Positions 7,632 to 17,300 of a DNA stretch of 64,000 nucleotides are shown one piece after another; position 1 is the first letter of the stretch; every line of letters starts with the position of its first letter. The stretch spans positions 62,001 through 126,000 of the forward strand of contig NZ_JACBFY010000008.1 in NCBI RefSeq assembly GCF_021401245.1, in the 5' to 3' direction. A program made the position numbers and the translations under genes. The notes beneath the pieces were generated by a model, which saw nothing but the letters and a program-made list of their open reading frames with translations, did no database searches and was not told the DNA's origin. This DNA comes from Pseudacidovorax sp. NFM-22 (GTDB lineage Bacteria; Pseudomonadota; Gammaproteobacteria; Burkholderiales; Burkholderiaceae_C).

Positions 7632-8969
7632 ATGACGACTGAATCCATGAAACCCATCCAGGTCGGCCTGCTCGGCATCGGCACCGTGGGCAGCGGCACC
7701 TTCGAAGTGCTGCGCCGCAACCAGGAAGAAATCCGCCGCCGCGCCGGCCGCGGCATCGAGATCGCCATGGTGGCCGACCTCGACACCGAGCGCGCCCGAC
7801 GCGTGGTGGGCGAGGGCGTGAAGGTGGTGGGCGACGCCCGCGAGGTGATCGCCAATCCCGAGATCGACATCGTGATCGAGCTGATCGGCGGCTACGGCAT
7901 CGCCAAGGCGCTGGTGCTGGAGGCCATCGCGGCCGGCAAGCATGTGGTCACGGCCAACAAGGCCCTGCTGGCCGTGCATGGCACCGAGATCTTCGCGGCC
8001 GCCCACCAGCGCGGCGTGATGGTGGCCTTCGAGGCTGCGGTGGCCGGTGGCATCCCGATCATCAAGGCGCTGCGCGAGGGCCTCACCGCCAACCGCATCG
8101 AATGGATCGCCGGCATCATCAACGGCACCACCAACTTCATCCTGTCGGAGATGCGGGACAAGGGCCTGGACTTCGGCACCGTGCTGAAAGAAGCGCAACG
8201 CCTGGGCTATGCCGAAGCCGACCCCACCTTCGACATCGAAGGCGTGGACGCCGCCCACAAGCTCACGCTGATGAGCGCCATCGCCTTCGGCGTGCCGGTG
8301 CAGTTCGACAAGGCCTATGTCGAAGGCATCACGCAGCTGGCCGCGCAGGACATCAAGTACGCCGAGCAACTGGGCTACCGCATCAAGCTGCTGGGCGTGA
8401 CGCGCCGGACGCCCAAGGGCATCGAGCTGCGCGTGCACCCCACGCTGGTGCCGACCAAGCGCCTGCTGGCCAATGTGGAGGGCGCCATGAATGCCGTGGT
8501 CGTGCACGGCGACGCCGTCGGCACCACGCTGTACTACGGCAAGGGCGCGGGCAGCGAGCCCACGGCCAGCGCCGTGATCGCCGACCTGGTCGACATCACC
8601 CGCCTGCATTCGGCCGACGTGCAGCACCGCGTGCCGTACCTCGCCTTCCATCCGCAGTCGATGAGCGACCTGCCCGTGCTGCCGATGAGCGAGGTCACCA
8701 GCAGCTACTACCTGCGCCTGCGCGTGGCCGACCAGGCCGGCGTGCTCGCCAAGGTGACGGGCCTGCTGGCGACCGCCGGCATCAGCATCGACGCCGTGCT
8801 GCAGCGCGAGGCGGAGGACGTGGGCGGCGAAGGCTCCACCGACACCGACCTGATCATCCTCACGCACGACGCGCGCGAAGGCGCCGTGGACAGCGTGATC
8901 GCCGAACTGCAGGCCCTGCCCACGGTGCTCGCCCCGGTGGTGCGCCTGCGCAAGGAAGAACTGCGCTGA
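7632..8969 (+). CDS. hom: Homoserine dehydrogenase
   Basis: It reduces aspartate semialdehyde to homoserine with NAD(P)H, the branch point to threonine, methionine and isoleucine. The 445-residue protein has an N-terminal Rossmann motif GLLGIGTVGSG (about 12-22), VTANKALLA around the conserved lysine, the GIINGTTNF substrate region, and a C-terminal ACT domain (about 357-430; YYLRLRVADQAGVLAKVTG) for allosteric feedback, presumably by threonine. It lies 37 bp after alaA and 10 bp before thrC, so hom and thrC are co-transcribed. ATG 7632 was taken; an in-frame ATG at 7647 also fits. Confidence 0.97.
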   Translation: MTTESMKPIQVGLLGIGTVGSGTFEVLRRNQEEIRRRAGRGIEIAMVADLDTERARRVVGEGVKVVGDAREVIANPEIDIVIELIGGYGIAKALVLEAIAAGKHVVTANKALLAVHGTEIFAAAHQRGVMVAFEAAVAGGIPIIKALREGLTANRIEWIAGIINGTTNFILSEMRDKGLDFGTVLKEAQRLGYAEADPTFDIEGVDAAHKLTLMSAIAFGVPVQFDKAYVEGITQLAAQDIKYAEQLGYRIKLLGVTRRTPKGIELRVHPTLVPTKRLLANVEGAMNAVVVHGDAVGTTLYYGKGAGSEPTASAVIADLVDITRLHSADVQHRVPYLAFHPQSMSDLPVLPMSEVTSSYYLRLRVADQAGVLAKVTGLLATAGISIDAVLQREAEDVGGEGSTDTDLIILTHDAREGAVDSVIAELQALPTVLAPVVRLRKEELR

Positions 8970-8979
8970 AGACGCCGCG

Positions 8980-10398
8980 ATGAACTACCTTTCCACCCGC
9001 GGGGACCCGACCCCCCGCAAGTTCTGCGAGATCCTGCTCGAAGGCCTGGCCCCTGACGGCGGCCTGTACCTGCCCGAGCGCTATCCGCAGGTCGATGCCG
9101 CCATGCTCGCGCGCTGGCGCACGCTGGCCTACCACGAGCTGGCCTTCGAGATCCTGTCGCTCTACATCGACGACATCCCGGCCGACGACCTGCGCACGCT
9201 GTGTGCAAAGACGTACACCGAAGAAGTCTTCGGCACGGCCGACATCACGCCGCTGCGTGAGCTGGAAGACGGCGTCTACCTCGAAGGGCTGTCCAACGGC
9301 CCGACGCTCGCCTTCAAGGACATGGCGATGCAACTGCTGGGCAACCTGTTCGAATACGAACTGGGCCGCCGCGGCGAGCAACTGAACATCCTGGGCGCCA
9401 CCAGCGGCGACACCGGGAGCGCCGCCGAATACGCGATGAAGGGCAAGAAGGGCGTGCGCGTCTTCATGACCTCGCCCGACGGCCGCATGAGCCCCTTCCA
9501 GCAGGCGCAGATGTTCAGCCTGCAGGACGCCAACATCCACAACATCGCCATCACCGGCGTGTTCGACGACTGCCAGGACATCGTCAAGGCGGTGAGCAAC
9601 GACCTGGCCTTCAAGCGCCAGTACCGGATCGGCACCGTCAATTCGATCAACTGGGCACGCCTGCTGGCCCAGGTGGTCTACTACTTCAAGGGCTGGATCG
9701 AAGCCACCGGCCCGCAGGGCGGCGAGGTGAGCTTCACCGTGCCCTCGGGCAACTTCGGCAACGTCTGCGCCGGCCATGTGGCGCGCATGATGGGCCTGCC
9801 GATCCGCAAGCTGGTGGTGGCCACCAACGAGAACGACGTGCTCGACGAGTTCTTCCGCACCGGCGTCTACCGCGTGCGCGGCGCGGCCGACACGCACGAG
9901 ACCTCCAGCCCGTCGATGGACATCAGCAAGGCCAGCAACTTCGAGCGCTTCGTGTTCGACCTTTTGGGCCGCGACGGCGCGCGCACCAAGGCGCTGTTCC
10001 AGGACGCGCTGGCGCGCGAAGGCAAGTTCGACCTGAGCGCCGACCCGGTCTTCGCCGATGCGGCGGGCCGCTTCGGCTTCCGCTCGGGCCGCAGCACGCA
10101 TGCCGACCGCCTGGCCACCATCCGCGACACCGACGAGCGCTTCGCCGTGCTCATCGACACCCACACGGCCGACGGCCTGAAGGTGGCGCGCGAGCACATT
10201 GAGCCCGGCGTGCCGATGGTCGTGCTCGAGACGGCGCTGCCCATCAAGTTCGCCGCCACCATCGTCGAGGCCCTGGGCCGCGAGCCCGACCGGCCGGCCA
10301 GGTTCGAGGGCATCGAGTCGCTGCCCAAGCGCGTGGTGCGCATGCCGGCCGACGCCGAGCAGGTCAAGCGCTACATCGCCGAGCACTGCGCCGCATGA
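8980..10398 (+). CDS. thrC: Threonine synthase
   Basis: A PLP enzyme converting O-phosphohomoserine to threonine. The 472-residue product is the long form used by Proteobacteria: N-terminal MNYLSTRGDP, PLP lysine K113 in TLAFKDMAMQ, the phosphate-binding GATSGDTGSAA loop, and VPSGNFGN in the middle. It follows hom by 10 bp; its stop overlaps the mobB start (ATGA), implying translational coupling. With hom it completes the pathway from aspartate semialdehyde except homoserine kinase, which is not in the window. Confidence 0.97.
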   Translation: MNYLSTRGDPTPRKFCEILLEGLAPDGGLYLPERYPQVDAAMLARWRTLAYHELAFEILSLYIDDIPADDLRTLCAKTYTEEVFGTADITPLRELEDGVYLEGLSNGPTLAFKDMAMQLLGNLFEYELGRRGEQLNILGATSGDTGSAAEYAMKGKKGVRVFMTSPDGRMSPFQQAQMFSLQDANIHNIAITGVFDDCQDIVKAVSNDLAFKRQYRIGTVNSINWARLLAQVVYYFKGWIEATGPQGGEVSFTVPSGNFGNVCAGHVARMMGLPIRKLVVATNENDVLDEFFRTGVYRVRGAADTHETSSPSMDISKASNFERFVFDLLGRDGARTKALFQDALAREGKFDLSADPVFADAAGRFGFRSGRSTHADRLATIRDTDERFAVLIDTHTADGLKVAREHIEPGVPMVVLETALPIKFAATIVEALGREPDRPARFEGIESLPKRVVRMPADAEQVKRYIAEHCAA

Positions 10399-10940
10399 AG
10401 GTCGTGGTCTTTGCCGGCTACTCCGGGGCGGGCAAGACCACCCTGGTCGAGCGGGTGATCGCCGAGTTGCGCGGCCAGGGCCAGCGCGTGTCGGTCATCA
10501 AGCATGCCCACCACAAGTTCGACATCGACCATCCCGGCAAGGACAGCTGGCGCCATCGCCAGGCGGGTGCCTTCGAGGTGGTGGTCGCCTCCGACCGGCG
10601 CATGGCGCTGATGCGCGAGTTCGAGCAGCCGACCGAGCCCGACGTGCATCACCTGCTGGCCGAACTGTGGGACGGCGTGGACTGGGTGCTGGTCGAGGGC
10701 TTCAAGCACTGCGACCTGCACAAGGTCGAGGTCATGCGCCGCATCGAGCCGGGCCAGGAGCCGCGTCCGGCGCTGTATCCGCTGGACGATTCCGTCTGCG
10801 CCATCGCCACCGACACGACCGAGAACCTGCCCCAGCCCACCGGCCTGCCGGTCTTCGACCTGGACGATGCCGCGGGCGTGGCGCAGTGGCTGCTGCAGAG
10901 CGGCGAACGCTTCGTCTACCACCCCGAGCACCATGTCTGA
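10395..10940 (+). CDS. mobB: Molybdopterin-guanine dinucleotide biosynthesis protein MobB
   Basis: A 181-residue P-loop GTPase (GYSGAGKTTLVE, lysine 14; then SVIKHAHHKFDIDHPGKDS) that assists MobA in attaching GMP to molybdopterin. The HHKFD..GKDSWRHRQAGA region is diagnostic of MobB. It overlaps thrC at the 5' end by four bases and moeA at the 3' end by eight bases, so it is coupled to both amino-acid and cofactor genes. Confidence 0.95.
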   Translation: MKVVVFAGYSGAGKTTLVERVIAELRGQGQRVSVIKHAHHKFDIDHPGKDSWRHRQAGAFEVVVASDRRMALMREFEQPTEPDVHHLLAELWDGVDWVLVEGFKHCDLHKVEVMRRIEPGQEPRPALYPLDDSVCAIATDTTENLPQPTGLPVFDLDDAAGVAQWLLQSGERFVYHPEHHV

Positions 10941-12228
10941 CGCAACCGCTGCCCCGGCGCCAGCTGCGCGCCGCCCGCTGATGCCCCTGGACGACGCCCT
11001 GGCCCGGCTGATGGCCCAGGCGCAGCCGCTGGCGGGCATCGAGGACTACAACACCTTCGACGCCGATGGCCGCGTGCTGGCGCGTGACCTCGTCGCGGCG
11101 CTCACCGTGCCGCCGGCGGACAACAGCGCCATGGACGGCTATGCGGTGCGCACCGCCGACTGCGCCGCGCCGGGCACGGTGCTGCGCGTGGCGCAGCGCA
11201 TCCCGGCCGGCAGCACGGGCGAGCCGCTGGCGGCCGGCACGGCGGCGCGCATCTTCACCGGCGCGCCCATCCCGCCCGGTGCCGATGCCGTGGTCATGCA
11301 GGAAGACACCGAGGCCCTGCCCGAAGAGGGCAGCCTGGGCCGGGTCCGTGTGACGAACCTGCCGCAGGCCGGCCAATGGATCCGCCGCGCTGGCGAGGAC
11401 GTCGAGCGCGGCAGCGTGGTGCTCGCCGCCGGCCAGCGTCTCACGCCCCAGGCGCTGGGCCTGGCCGCCAGCATCGGCTTCGCCAGCCTGCCGGTGCGCC
11501 GCCGGCCGCGCGTGGCGATGCTTTCCACCGGCGACGAGCTGGTCATGCCCGGCACCATCGCGCCCGAGGCCATGCCGCCCGGCGCCATCTACAACTCCAA
11601 CCGCTTCTTCCTGCGCGCGCTGCTGCTGCGCATGGGCTGCGAGGTGCAGGACCTCGGGCTGGTGCCCGACCGGCTGGAGGCCACCATCGACGGCCTGCGC
11701 GCCGCCGCCTCGCAGAACGACCTGATCATCACCACCGGCGGCGTGTCGGTGGGCGAGGAAGACCATGTGAAGGCCGCCGTGCAGTCGCTCGGCACGCTGG
11801 AGCACTGGGCGCTGGCCATCAAGCCGGGCAAGCCGTTCGCGTACGGCACCATCGCGCGGCCGGCGCTCGAAGAGGGCGGCATCGAGCTGTGCCATGTCTG
11901 CGGACTGCCGGGCAATCCGGTCTCCAGCTTCATGACCTTCCTGCTGCTGGTGCGGCCCTTCCTGATGGCGCTGCTGGGCGCCACCCAGGCCGTGCCGGCC
12001 GCGGTGCAGATGACGGCGGGCTTCGACTGGCCGCGGCCCGACCGGCGGCGCGAGTTCCTGCGCGCGCGCATCGGCGCGGACGGCCGTCTCGAACTTTTCG
12101 CCAACCAGGGCTCGGGCGTGCTGACCTCCACCGTGTGGGGCGACGGCGTGATCGACAACCCGGGCGGCCAGGCGATTGCGGCTGGCGACACGGTGCGCTT
12201 CATCCCCTTCGGCGCGTGGCTGGCATGA
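10933..12228 (+). CDS. moeA: Molybdopterin molybdenumtransferase MoeA
   Basis: MoeA inserts molybdate into adenylylated molybdopterin. The 431-residue protein carries the family motifs DNSAMDGYA (about 60), STGDELV (about 195), TTGGVSVGEEDHVK (about 262) and GLPGNPVSSFMTF (about 323). ATG 10933 overlaps the mobB end; a longer in-frame extension inside mobB is not credible because MSDATAAPAP starts a normal N-terminus. Its stop overlaps the moaD start (ATGA). Confidence 0.96.
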   Translation: MSDATAAPAPAARRPLMPLDDALARLMAQAQPLAGIEDYNTFDADGRVLARDLVAALTVPPADNSAMDGYAVRTADCAAPGTVLRVAQRIPAGSTGEPLAAGTAARIFTGAPIPPGADAVVMQEDTEALPEEGSLGRVRVTNLPQAGQWIRRAGEDVERGSVVLAAGQRLTPQALGLAASIGFASLPVRRRPRVAMLSTGDELVMPGTIAPEAMPPGAIYNSNRFFLRALLLRMGCEVQDLGLVPDRLEATIDGLRAAASQNDLIITTGGVSVGEEDHVKAAVQSLGTLEHWALAIKPGKPFAYGTIARPALEEGGIELCHVCGLPGNPVSSFMTFLLLVRPFLMALLGATQAVPAAVQMTAGFDWPRPDRRREFLRARIGADGRLELFANQGSGVLTSTVWGDGVIDNPGGQAIAAGDTVRFIPFGAWLA

Positions 12229-12482
12229 CGAAGACCATCCGCGTCCGCTATTTCGCCTCGATCCGCGAGGCCCTGGGCACGGGCGAAGAAGCCATCACGA
12301 CCCAGGCCGAAACGCTCGGCGCCCTGCGCGACGAACTCATCGCACGGGGTGGGTCGCATGCCGCCGCGCTGGCCCGCGGCCGCGCCGTGCGGCTGGCGCT
12401 GGACCAGGTGATGGCGAGGGACGACGCCGCGCTGCGCGACGGCGCCGAGGTCGCCTTCTTTCCGCCCGTGACAGGCGGCTAG
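12225..12482 (+). CDS. moaD: Molybdopterin synthase small subunit MoaD
   Basis: An 85-residue ubiquitin-fold sulfur carrier ending in the required Gly-Gly (FFPPVTGG), which is thiocarboxylated to supply sulfur for molybdopterin. It is translationally coupled to moeA by a 4-base overlap. Its partner moaE is not adjacent: a DapA-family gene on the opposite strand and a small spacer lie between them. Confidence 0.95.
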   Translation: MTKTIRVRYFASIREALGTGEEAITTQAETLGALRDELIARGGSHAAALARGRAVRLALDQVMARDDAALRDGAEVAFFPPVTGG

Positions 12483-12567
12483 GGCCGGTCAACGGCCCCT
12501 GGGCGTCTGCCACCGTCCTCTGCGTCATCGGCCCGGCGCTGTCGTGTCCCGATGATGCTGATCGACC

Positions 12568-13515
12568 TCAGCCGCCGCTGGACAGCGCCGCATCCAACGC
12601 CAGCAGGCGCGCCGTCAACGCCGCACCGGCGCTGGTCATCGGTGCGCGCAGCTCACCGGCCATCTCGCCACGGCCGCTCAGCAGCGCCTTGATCGGTGCC
12701 GGGTTGGGCGCCTCGAACAGCCCTTCGATCAGCGGCAGCAGCGGCTGCCACAGCGCCCGGGCCTCCAGCAGCCGGCCCTGGCGCAGCAGCGTGATGACGC
12801 GGGCCAGCCGTGCCGTCTGCACGTGGGCGCAGGCCGCAATGGCGCCGCAGCCGCCTTCGGCGACGGTGGGGAAGATCTGGGCGTCCTCGCCCGCCAGCAC
12901 CTGCAGCCGGCCGTCGGCGAGGAGGGCGCGGGTCTTGCCGAAGTCCCCGCCGCAGTCCTTGATGCCGACGATGCGCGGGTGGGCGGCCAGGGCCAGCAGC
13001 GTGTCGCGGGCCAGCGTGCTGCCCGTGCGATACGGGATGTCGTAGACGAGCACCGGCACCGGGCTGGCATCGGCCAGCTGCTGGAACCAGTCGAGCAGGC
13101 CGGCCTGCGAAGGACGGATGTACAGCGGTGCAGGCAGCAGCACCCCAGCCAGCTCTGCGTCGACGAGTGCGCGCAGCCGCTGCGCGGTGTCGCCCAGGTG
13201 GTAGCCGGAGATGCCGAGCACCCGACGCACGCCGGGTGCTACGCCGGCGATGGTGGCCAGCACGGCCTGCTGCTCGGCATGGCCCAGGGACGCGGCTTCG
13301 CCCGTGGAGCCGCAGACCACGAAGCCGGCGATCGGCTCCGCGGCCAGACGCAGGGCCAGCGCTGCCAGGGCCGCATGGTTCACGGCACCGTCACGGAAGG
13401 GCGTGACGAGCGGTACCCAGAGGCCCGAGAAGTCGCGGCTCGGCGAAACATTCGGCGATGCGCCGACGGCGTCCGATGCCGCATCGGTGGAGAGGAGGGA
13501 GGAGAAAGAGGACAC
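12568..13515 (-). CDS. DapA-family aldolase (4-hydroxy-tetrahydrodipicolinate synthase-like)
   Basis: A 315-residue class I aldolase of the DHDPS/NAL superfamily. The pyruvate-binding GSTGEA motif (about 69), second-subunit tyrosine in APLYIRPSQAG, catalytic Y158 in YDIPYRTG and Schiff-base K186 in VGIKDCGGD are all visible, so condensation of pyruvate with an aldehyde is likely. Whether it is the lysine-pathway DapA or a paralogue acting on another aldehyde cannot be told. The first 28 residues (MSSFSSLLSTDAASDAVGAS...) are an unusual Ser/Ala-rich extension. It lies between moaD and moaE on the other strand. Confidence 0.88.
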   Translation of the reverse strand: MSSFSSLLSTDAASDAVGASPNVSPSRDFSGLWVPLVTPFRDGAVNHAALAALALRLAAEPIAGFVVCGSTGEAASLGHAEQQAVLATIAGVAPGVRRVLGISGYHLGDTAQRLRALVDAELAGVLLPAPLYIRPSQAGLLDWFQQLADASPVPVLVYDIPYRTGSTLARDTLLALAAHPRIVGIKDCGGDFGKTRALLADGRLQVLAGEDAQIFPTVAEGGCGAIAACAHVQTARLARVITLLRQGRLLEARALWQPLLPLIEGLFEAPNPAPIKALLSGRGEMAGELRAPMTSAGAALTARLLALDAALSSGG

Positions 13516-13851
13516 GCGTTTTCCTTGAACAACAGGCTTCGACCGACGACGAGGCCGTGGGCGGATGCAGGCAACAGGGGAAACGCAAGGACGGCTGCTG
13601 CCGCCCGGAGGCTGCCGTGTCGCTCATCCGACGACGGCAGCCGCAGCTCCGGTCAGATGAGCTGGACTTTCTTGGCTTTGGTCGCAGCCGCCGGCTGCAC
13701 GCCGACCGCCTGGGCGCGATGCCGGGCGGAGAGCGTGTACAGGAAGCGGGTGGCCATGGGGCGCGAGTGTAGCGACCCTGGGCCCGCCCGCCCGCGCCCG
13801 CCCGGGGCTAGCCACACCGCCCGCCGACATCGGGCGCGGCAGAATGGGCGG
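13516..13851. other. Spacer between the dapA-like gene and moaE
   Basis: This 336-bp spacer has no gene I can identify by homology. It holds the likely promoters for the dapA-like gene (leftward) and moaE (rightward) and one short possible reading frame at 13653-13757, listed separately. Confidence 0.6.
13653..13757 (-). CDS. Possible 34-residue basic small protein
   Basis: A short frame begins MATRFLYTLSARHR and ends PAAATKAKKVQLI, giving a basic peptide with an Ala/Lys-rich tail. The composition looks more protein-like than the surrounding shadow frames, and TACACT lies just upstream, but I see no Shine-Dalgarno and recognise no family. It may be leaderless or simply chance. Confidence 0.3.
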   Translation of the reverse strand: MATRFLYTLSARHRAQAVGVQPAAATKAKKVQLI

Positions 13852-14331
13852 ATGACTGCCCCATCGCGTGTTCGCATCCAGACCCAGGACTTCGACCTGA
13901 CCACCGAGGTGGCCCTGCTGCGGGCGGGCAACGCCGGCGTCGGTGCTGTCTGCGCCTTCGTCGGCACCGTGCGCGACCACAGCGACGGCGCCACTGTGGC
14001 GGCCATGGAGCTGGAGCACTACCCCGGCATGACCGAATCGTCCGTCGAGGCCATGATCGACGAGGCGCATCGGCGCTTCGACATCCTCGGCGCACGGGTG
14101 GTGCACCGGGTCGGGCCGCTGCAGCCGACGGACCAGATCATGATGGTGGCGGTGGTCTCGGCCCACCGGGGCCAGAGCTTCGAGGCCTGCGAGTTCCTGA
14201 TGGACTACCTCAAGACCCAGGCGCCGTTCTGGAAAAAGGAATCCACGCCCGATGGTGCCCGCTGGGTCGACGCACGGGTGAGCGACGACCGGGCGTTGGC
14301 GCGGTGGGGGCTGGACCTGCCGAACGCATGA
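13852..14331 (+). CDS. moaE: Molybdopterin synthase catalytic subunit MoaE
   Basis: The 159-residue large subunit that, with MoaD thiocarboxylate, converts precursor Z to molybdopterin. Family motifs: GAVCAFVGTVRDHS (about 31), LEHYPGM (about 59), HRVGPLQPTDQIMMVAVVSAHR and the C-terminal FWKKES lysines. ATG 13852 gives the standard N-terminus; the open frame upstream is spurious. It lies 1.37 kb from moaD, so it must be expressed from its own promoter. Confidence 0.95.
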   Translation: MTAPSRVRIQTQDFDLTTEVALLRAGNAGVGAVCAFVGTVRDHSDGATVAAMELEHYPGMTESSVEAMIDEAHRRFDILGARVVHRVGPLQPTDQIMMVAVVSAHRGQSFEACEFLMDYLKTQAPFWKKESTPDGARWVDARVSDDRALARWGLDLPNA

Positions 14332-14394
14332 GCGCCACGCGGGCGTCGGTCGTGTAACGGACCGGCCCGGGTCGCCTGTCGGCATCCACGCGTC

Positions 14395-17300
14395 TCAGGA
14401 GCCGTCCTGCAGCCGCCGCCAGGAGATGCGGCGGGTGCCGGCCGCGGTGGTGGAGGTGGGCACCGTCGTGATCTTCACCGCGCCGGTCGAATCCTTGGTG
14501 GTGGCCACGATCCGGCCCGAAGGCGTGATCGAGAGCGTCGCCGCGCTCGACACGCCGGCGCTCGACAGCAGCGCCCCCACGTTGGTGGTCCCCGTCACCG
14601 CCAGGCCGGTGGCGAAGTTCACGTAGTTGATGAAGCTCGAGCCGCCCGTGGTGCAGGCGCCGGCATTGCTGGGCGTGTTCGACACGTAGACCAGCGTGCC
14701 CGCGTACAGGATCGGGTCCACATCGACCCGCTCGCCCGAGCGCGGCAGGTCGGCGAACCAGCCGTTCATCGTGCGGAAGTCCATCGTGGTGTTCGCCAGG
14801 CTGCTGGCCGTGCGCGTGCCGGCGTTGTCGGTCAGCGTGATCGGCATGAAGCAGTTGATGGTGGAACCCGTGGTGCAGGCGTTGGTGCGGGGCGTGTTGA
14901 ACAGGGCGCTGGTGCTCGTGGTCAGCGGGTCCTTGATGGCGTACATGGTCTGCGCCTGCGTGGTGGTCACGTCGGTCACGCCCAGGTAGGCGCCGGTGCC
15001 GACGAAGACCACGTGCTGCCCGGCTGCCAGGCCCAGTTCGGGCGTGGTGGTGACGGGTTGGCGGGTGTTGGCTGCATCGGTCAGCACGGCCAAAAGCTGC
15101 ACGGGTACGGTGCCACCGCTGGCGGTCAGGCTCCGCAGGTCGAAGCGCCAGAGATTGCCGTAGAGGTCGCCGCCGTAGACCTGCGTGGCGGTGTTGTCGA
15201 CGGTGCTGTCCGTCCAGGCGCTGATCTGCGACAGGCCGCTGGGGCAGGGCGCTGCCGAGCAGCCGGTGACCGTGCCCGTGCCGCTGGTGCCCAGGCCGTT
15301 GCCGATCTTCTTGATGACCGCGCCGGTCACGGCGTTGAGCACCCAGATCGTGCCCTGGCCGCTGCCGGGCGACAGGTTGTTGTAGCCCGAGCTGACGATG
15401 GCGACCCAGGTGCCGTCCGACAGCTTGGTCACCACCGGGGCGCCGTAGGTGAAGCCCACGTCGTCGTCGCGGCGGCTGGTGGGCAGCACGCTGCTGCTGC
15501 CGAATTCCCACAGCACCGTGGGCGAGGCCGGGTTGGTCACGTCGAGCGCCCAGTAGGCACGGCCGCCGCCGCCCAGGCCACCCACCAGGATCGTGCGCCA
15601 GCTGCCGCTGGCGTACACGTCCGCCTGCGTGATCTGGCCGTCGACGAAATAGCTGTGGTTGGCGGCGTAGTTCTTGTCGGCGAGCTTGTACAGATTGGGC
15701 AGCAGCACGGAGGGGATGTAGGCCCAGGCCTCGGCGCCGGTGCCGGCATTGATGGCGTGCAGCATTCCGTCGTTGGCACCCACGTAGACCATGCCGGTGC
15801 GCGAGGCCTGGCTGGACTTGTAGGCGGCGTAGCCGGTGTCCGCGTAATTGCGCAGGGGCGCCTGCACGTACACCGGCGCCGAGTTGACGATGTCGCCCAG
15901 CACATGCGTGCGCGAGCGGTAGTAGCGGGTGCGCGGCGTGCCCTCGTTGCTGCGGTCGCCGCGCAGGTAGTTGACGAGGTTGAGGCCGCCGGCGCCGGTG
16001 GTCGTGCCGGCCTGCGTGCTGTCCACCCGCTGGTCCGCCGGCAGGCAGCTGGTGCCGGCCGTGCACAGCTGGGACATCGACGAGATGGACGCGATCTGGA
16101 AATAGCCCTGCATCGTCGGCGTGAGCGAACTCCAGTCGAAGCTCACCCGGACGTTGTTGGTCGCGTCATAGGTGAAGAGGGTGCGGGCGGTGTAGGTCGT
16201 GTTGTCCAGCAGCGGCGCCGTGGTGAGGGCGCCGGAGTTGCTCGCGCAGTCGCTGCCCGCGCCCGACAGCGACCAGTCGGGTGTGGTGCCGGTCGCGCCC
16301 GTGGTGGCATCCACGGGGTAGCGTGCCAGGTCCCCGAACCACTTGCCCGAGCAGAAGGTCGCCGAGTAGGTGTAGCTGTTGGTGCTGGTGCTCAGCACCT
16401 GGGCGCTCTGCGCCACGGCCGCGGAGCTGGCGGTGGTGGCGTCCACCGTGTTCAGGAAGTTGCTCAGTCCGGCCTTGATGTCGGCGGCGTTGGCGGCGCT
16501 GTAGTAGGTGCCGCGGCCGTTGACGGCGGCGTGCCAGAGGTCGTCGATGGCCGTCTGCGTGTCGCCCACCGGCGCCGGCCAGGTGCAGCGGCCCGAGCTT
16601 TGCCAGATGCAGGTGCCGGCGGTCTGGGTGCTGCCGCTCGTGAGCGTGCCATTGGCCACGTCGAAATAGTCGCCACTGGTGGCGTTGGCATAGTCCGGGT
16701 CGTAGAGCATGAAGCCCGAGGCCCCCAGCCCGATCGTGGACGTGACCATGTTCTGCCACTTGTTGGCGTAGGCGTTGCTCGAGACGTCGGTGCCGGCGCT
16801 GTTGGTGGTGTTGCCGAAGGCCGAGGCGCGCAGGTCGGTGACGTAGTAGTACTCGGCCACGTCGGCCAGCGTGTCGGCGATGGCGTTGCCGTCCAGGAAG
16901 GGCCGCGATTCGGCGCCATCGCGATCGCCGATGGCGCCGCCGGTGACGGTGACGCCCAGCTGGCCGGTGGCGGTCGAGGCGTTCCAGTAGCCGTCGGTGG
17001 ACAGCAGCGTGTAGTTGCGCTGGCAGGCGTACTGCATCGGGTCGGTCGTGGTCACGCCGTTGATGCTGCTCACCTTGGCCGCGTAGTACTGGCCGGCCTG
17101 CGACAGCGCGAAGCGCAGCGGCGTACCGCCGCCGGGCAGGGCGGTGGTCAGGCGGCTGTACCACAGCTGCTTCTGGCCGCCGCTGCCCGCGTTGTTGTCC
17201 GCCACGTTCAGGAAGTTGGTGGTGCCGCTGCTGTTGTTGATGCTCATGTACCCCAGCCGGTAGTTGGCCGTCAGGGTGTTGAAGGCGATGCTGGTGGCGC

